The position numbers were made by a program, and so were the translations under genes. Positions 5,184 through 5,698 of a stretch of DNA of 5,698 nt are shown in pieces (position 1 is the stretch's first letter; every line of letters begins with the position of its first letter). The stretch spans positions 1 to 5,698 of the forward strand of contig JAUYLR010000051.1 of assembly GCA_030698935.1 (NCBI GenBank), written 5' to 3'. The notes beneath the pieces were generated by a model. The model saw nothing but the letters and a program-made list of their open reading frames with translations. It was not told the origin of the DNA and did not search any database. This DNA comes from a bacterium. GTDB lineage: Bacteria > Patescibacteriota > Minisyncoccia > Phycocordibacterales > UBA2100.

Positions 5184-5589
5184 ACGACGCTTCGTCTATC
5201 GCCTCGTTCACTAAACGGTCCGCTTCCTTATTCTGTTCACGCGGAATGTATTTAAAAATCGCATCCGGAAAATGCGCAACGAGCAAATTGTGCACTTTTA
5301 TATATTGCGGCCAGAGAGTCGCCTCTTTCACTTGGTAATTATTGGATAGTTGCTCTGCAACGAGCTGGCTGTCTAGCCGCACTTCAATCGCCCGTTTTGC
5401 AAACCCATGCTTTTTTGCCTCCTGCAAAGCAAGCGCAACCGCTTCATACTCCGCCCAATTATTGGTCTGACTTCCCAAAAACTTTTTTAGCTCAAATCTT
5501 TTTTCGCCGTCAATGATGATGGCGCCTGCGCCCGCGGGTCCGGGATTGTTCCTCGCACCGCCGTCCGTGTAGATAACTATTTTCTCCAT
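5182..5589 (-). CDS. rnhA: Ribonuclease HI
   Basis: The 135-residue cytosolic enzyme cleaves the RNA strand of RNA:DNA hybrids, such as R-loops and replication primers. The four catalytic acidic residues are all present in typical settings: Asp9 in YTDGGARNNPGPAG, Glu47 in TNNWAEYEA, Asp73 in VRLDSQLV and Asp124 in REQNKEADRLVNEA. Length and the ending shortly after the last Asp fit the compact bacterial form without an N-terminal hybrid-binding domain. The basic protrusion of E. coli RNase HI is shortened. ATG 5589 starts right at the first beta strand. No Shine-Dalgarno is present, and the extended -10 box ends seven bases upstream, pointing to a leaderless mRNA. It follows recJ by 19 bp and precedes comEC, so read-through from recJ is also likely. 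Confidence 0.95.
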   Translation of the reverse strand: MEKIVIYTDGGARNNPGPAGAGAIIIDGEKRFELKKFLGSQTNNWAEYEAVALALQEAKKHGFAKRAIEVRLDSQLVAEQLSNNYQVKEATLWPQYIKVHNLLVAHFPDAIFKYIPREQNKEADRLVNEAIDEAS

Positions 5590-5596
5590 GCAAACG

Positions 5597-5605
5597 ATAA
5601 TAGCA
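5597..5605 (-). promoter_or_regulatory. Extended -10 promoter of rnhA
   Basis: On the minus strand TGC (5605-5603) precedes TATTAT (5602-5597, 5 of 6 to consensus). Seven bases separate the box from the ATG at 5589, so transcription should begin at or next to the start codon. It lies within the 19-bp gap after the recJ stop codon and the last bases of that codon's flank. No good -35 is seen. Confidence 0.5.
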
Positions 5606-5608
5606 CTT

Positions 5609-5698
5609 TTATGCTACCGGAATGATATCAACAATCCTCAAGGCAAGCCCGCCACGGTAGGAATCCCGCTCTATGGTCGCAAGAATATTCACATTATT
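5609..5698 (-). CDS. recJ: Probable RecJ single-strand exonuclease, last 29 codons only
   Basis: On the minus strand the frame entering from the right edge encodes 29 residues ending in TAA at 5611-5609. The segment contains ILATIERDSYRGGLALRIVD and then IIPVA. This fits the end of the C-terminal OB-fold of RecJ, where a strand with Trp/Tyr-Arg-Gly is followed by a beta strand and an Asp-Ile end (established family pattern, recalled rather than searched). RecJ degrades single-stranded DNA 5' to 3' in recombination and repair. The link to rnhA (19 bp) and comEC supports the call. Only the tail is visible, so another OB-fold protein cannot be excluded. Confidence 0.6.
   Translation of the reverse strand, partial: NNVNILATIERDSYRGGLALRIVDIIPVA

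Overview
The window looks like chromosomal sequence from a Candidate Phyla Radiation bacterium (Patescibacteria, most likely the Parcubacteria group). This is inferred from protein style: a short M50 site-2 protease, an 80-residue L28, a ComEC split into two genes, a compact SOD and very short leaders. No rRNA or other phylogenetic marker is present to prove it. Base composition is intermediate, no tRNA, rRNA, CRISPR array or transposase is visible, and no stretch over about 140 bases lacks a gene or a recognisable site.

Layout, left to right. A minus-strand M50 metalloprotease (1-452) runs off the left edge. It is divergent from rpmB (L28, 592-834, plus), and a perfect 30-bp palindrome lies between them. 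rpmB ends at a hairpin shared with a convergent small membrane protein (861-1217, minus). A perfect 38-bp palindrome separates that gene from a membrane-anchored ComEC-type metallo-beta-lactamase (MBL) protein (1337-2191, minus). A divergent promoter region leads into a Fe/Mn superoxide dismutase (2255-2857, plus). Four 10-bp-spaced repeats and a promoter precede an unrecognised gene (2995-3513, plus) whose codon use differs from its neighbours. On the minus strand, comEC (membrane domains only, 3541-5124), rnhA (5182-5589) and the last 29 codons of a probable recJ (5609-5698) lie in the transcription order recJ, rnhA, comEC, and then, beyond two opposite-strand genes, the MBL gene.

Functional theme. 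The right half is a DNA uptake and processing neighbourhood: RecJ (5'-3' ssDNA exonuclease), RNase HI (RNA in RNA:DNA hybrids), the ComEC channel and the ComEC-type MBL domain. The last two have the same order and strand as the domains of a one-piece ComEC.

Most notable signals: (1) a roughly 95-bp nested palindromic element inside the comEC reading frame, which keeps the frame and encodes an apparent insert of about 30 residues; (2) two perfect zero-loop palindromes that are not followed by T-runs; (3) promoters placed so close to rpmB and rnhA that the mRNAs should be leaderless or nearly so; (4) the codon-atypical orphan gene with its own repeats, promoter, ribosome binding site and terminator.
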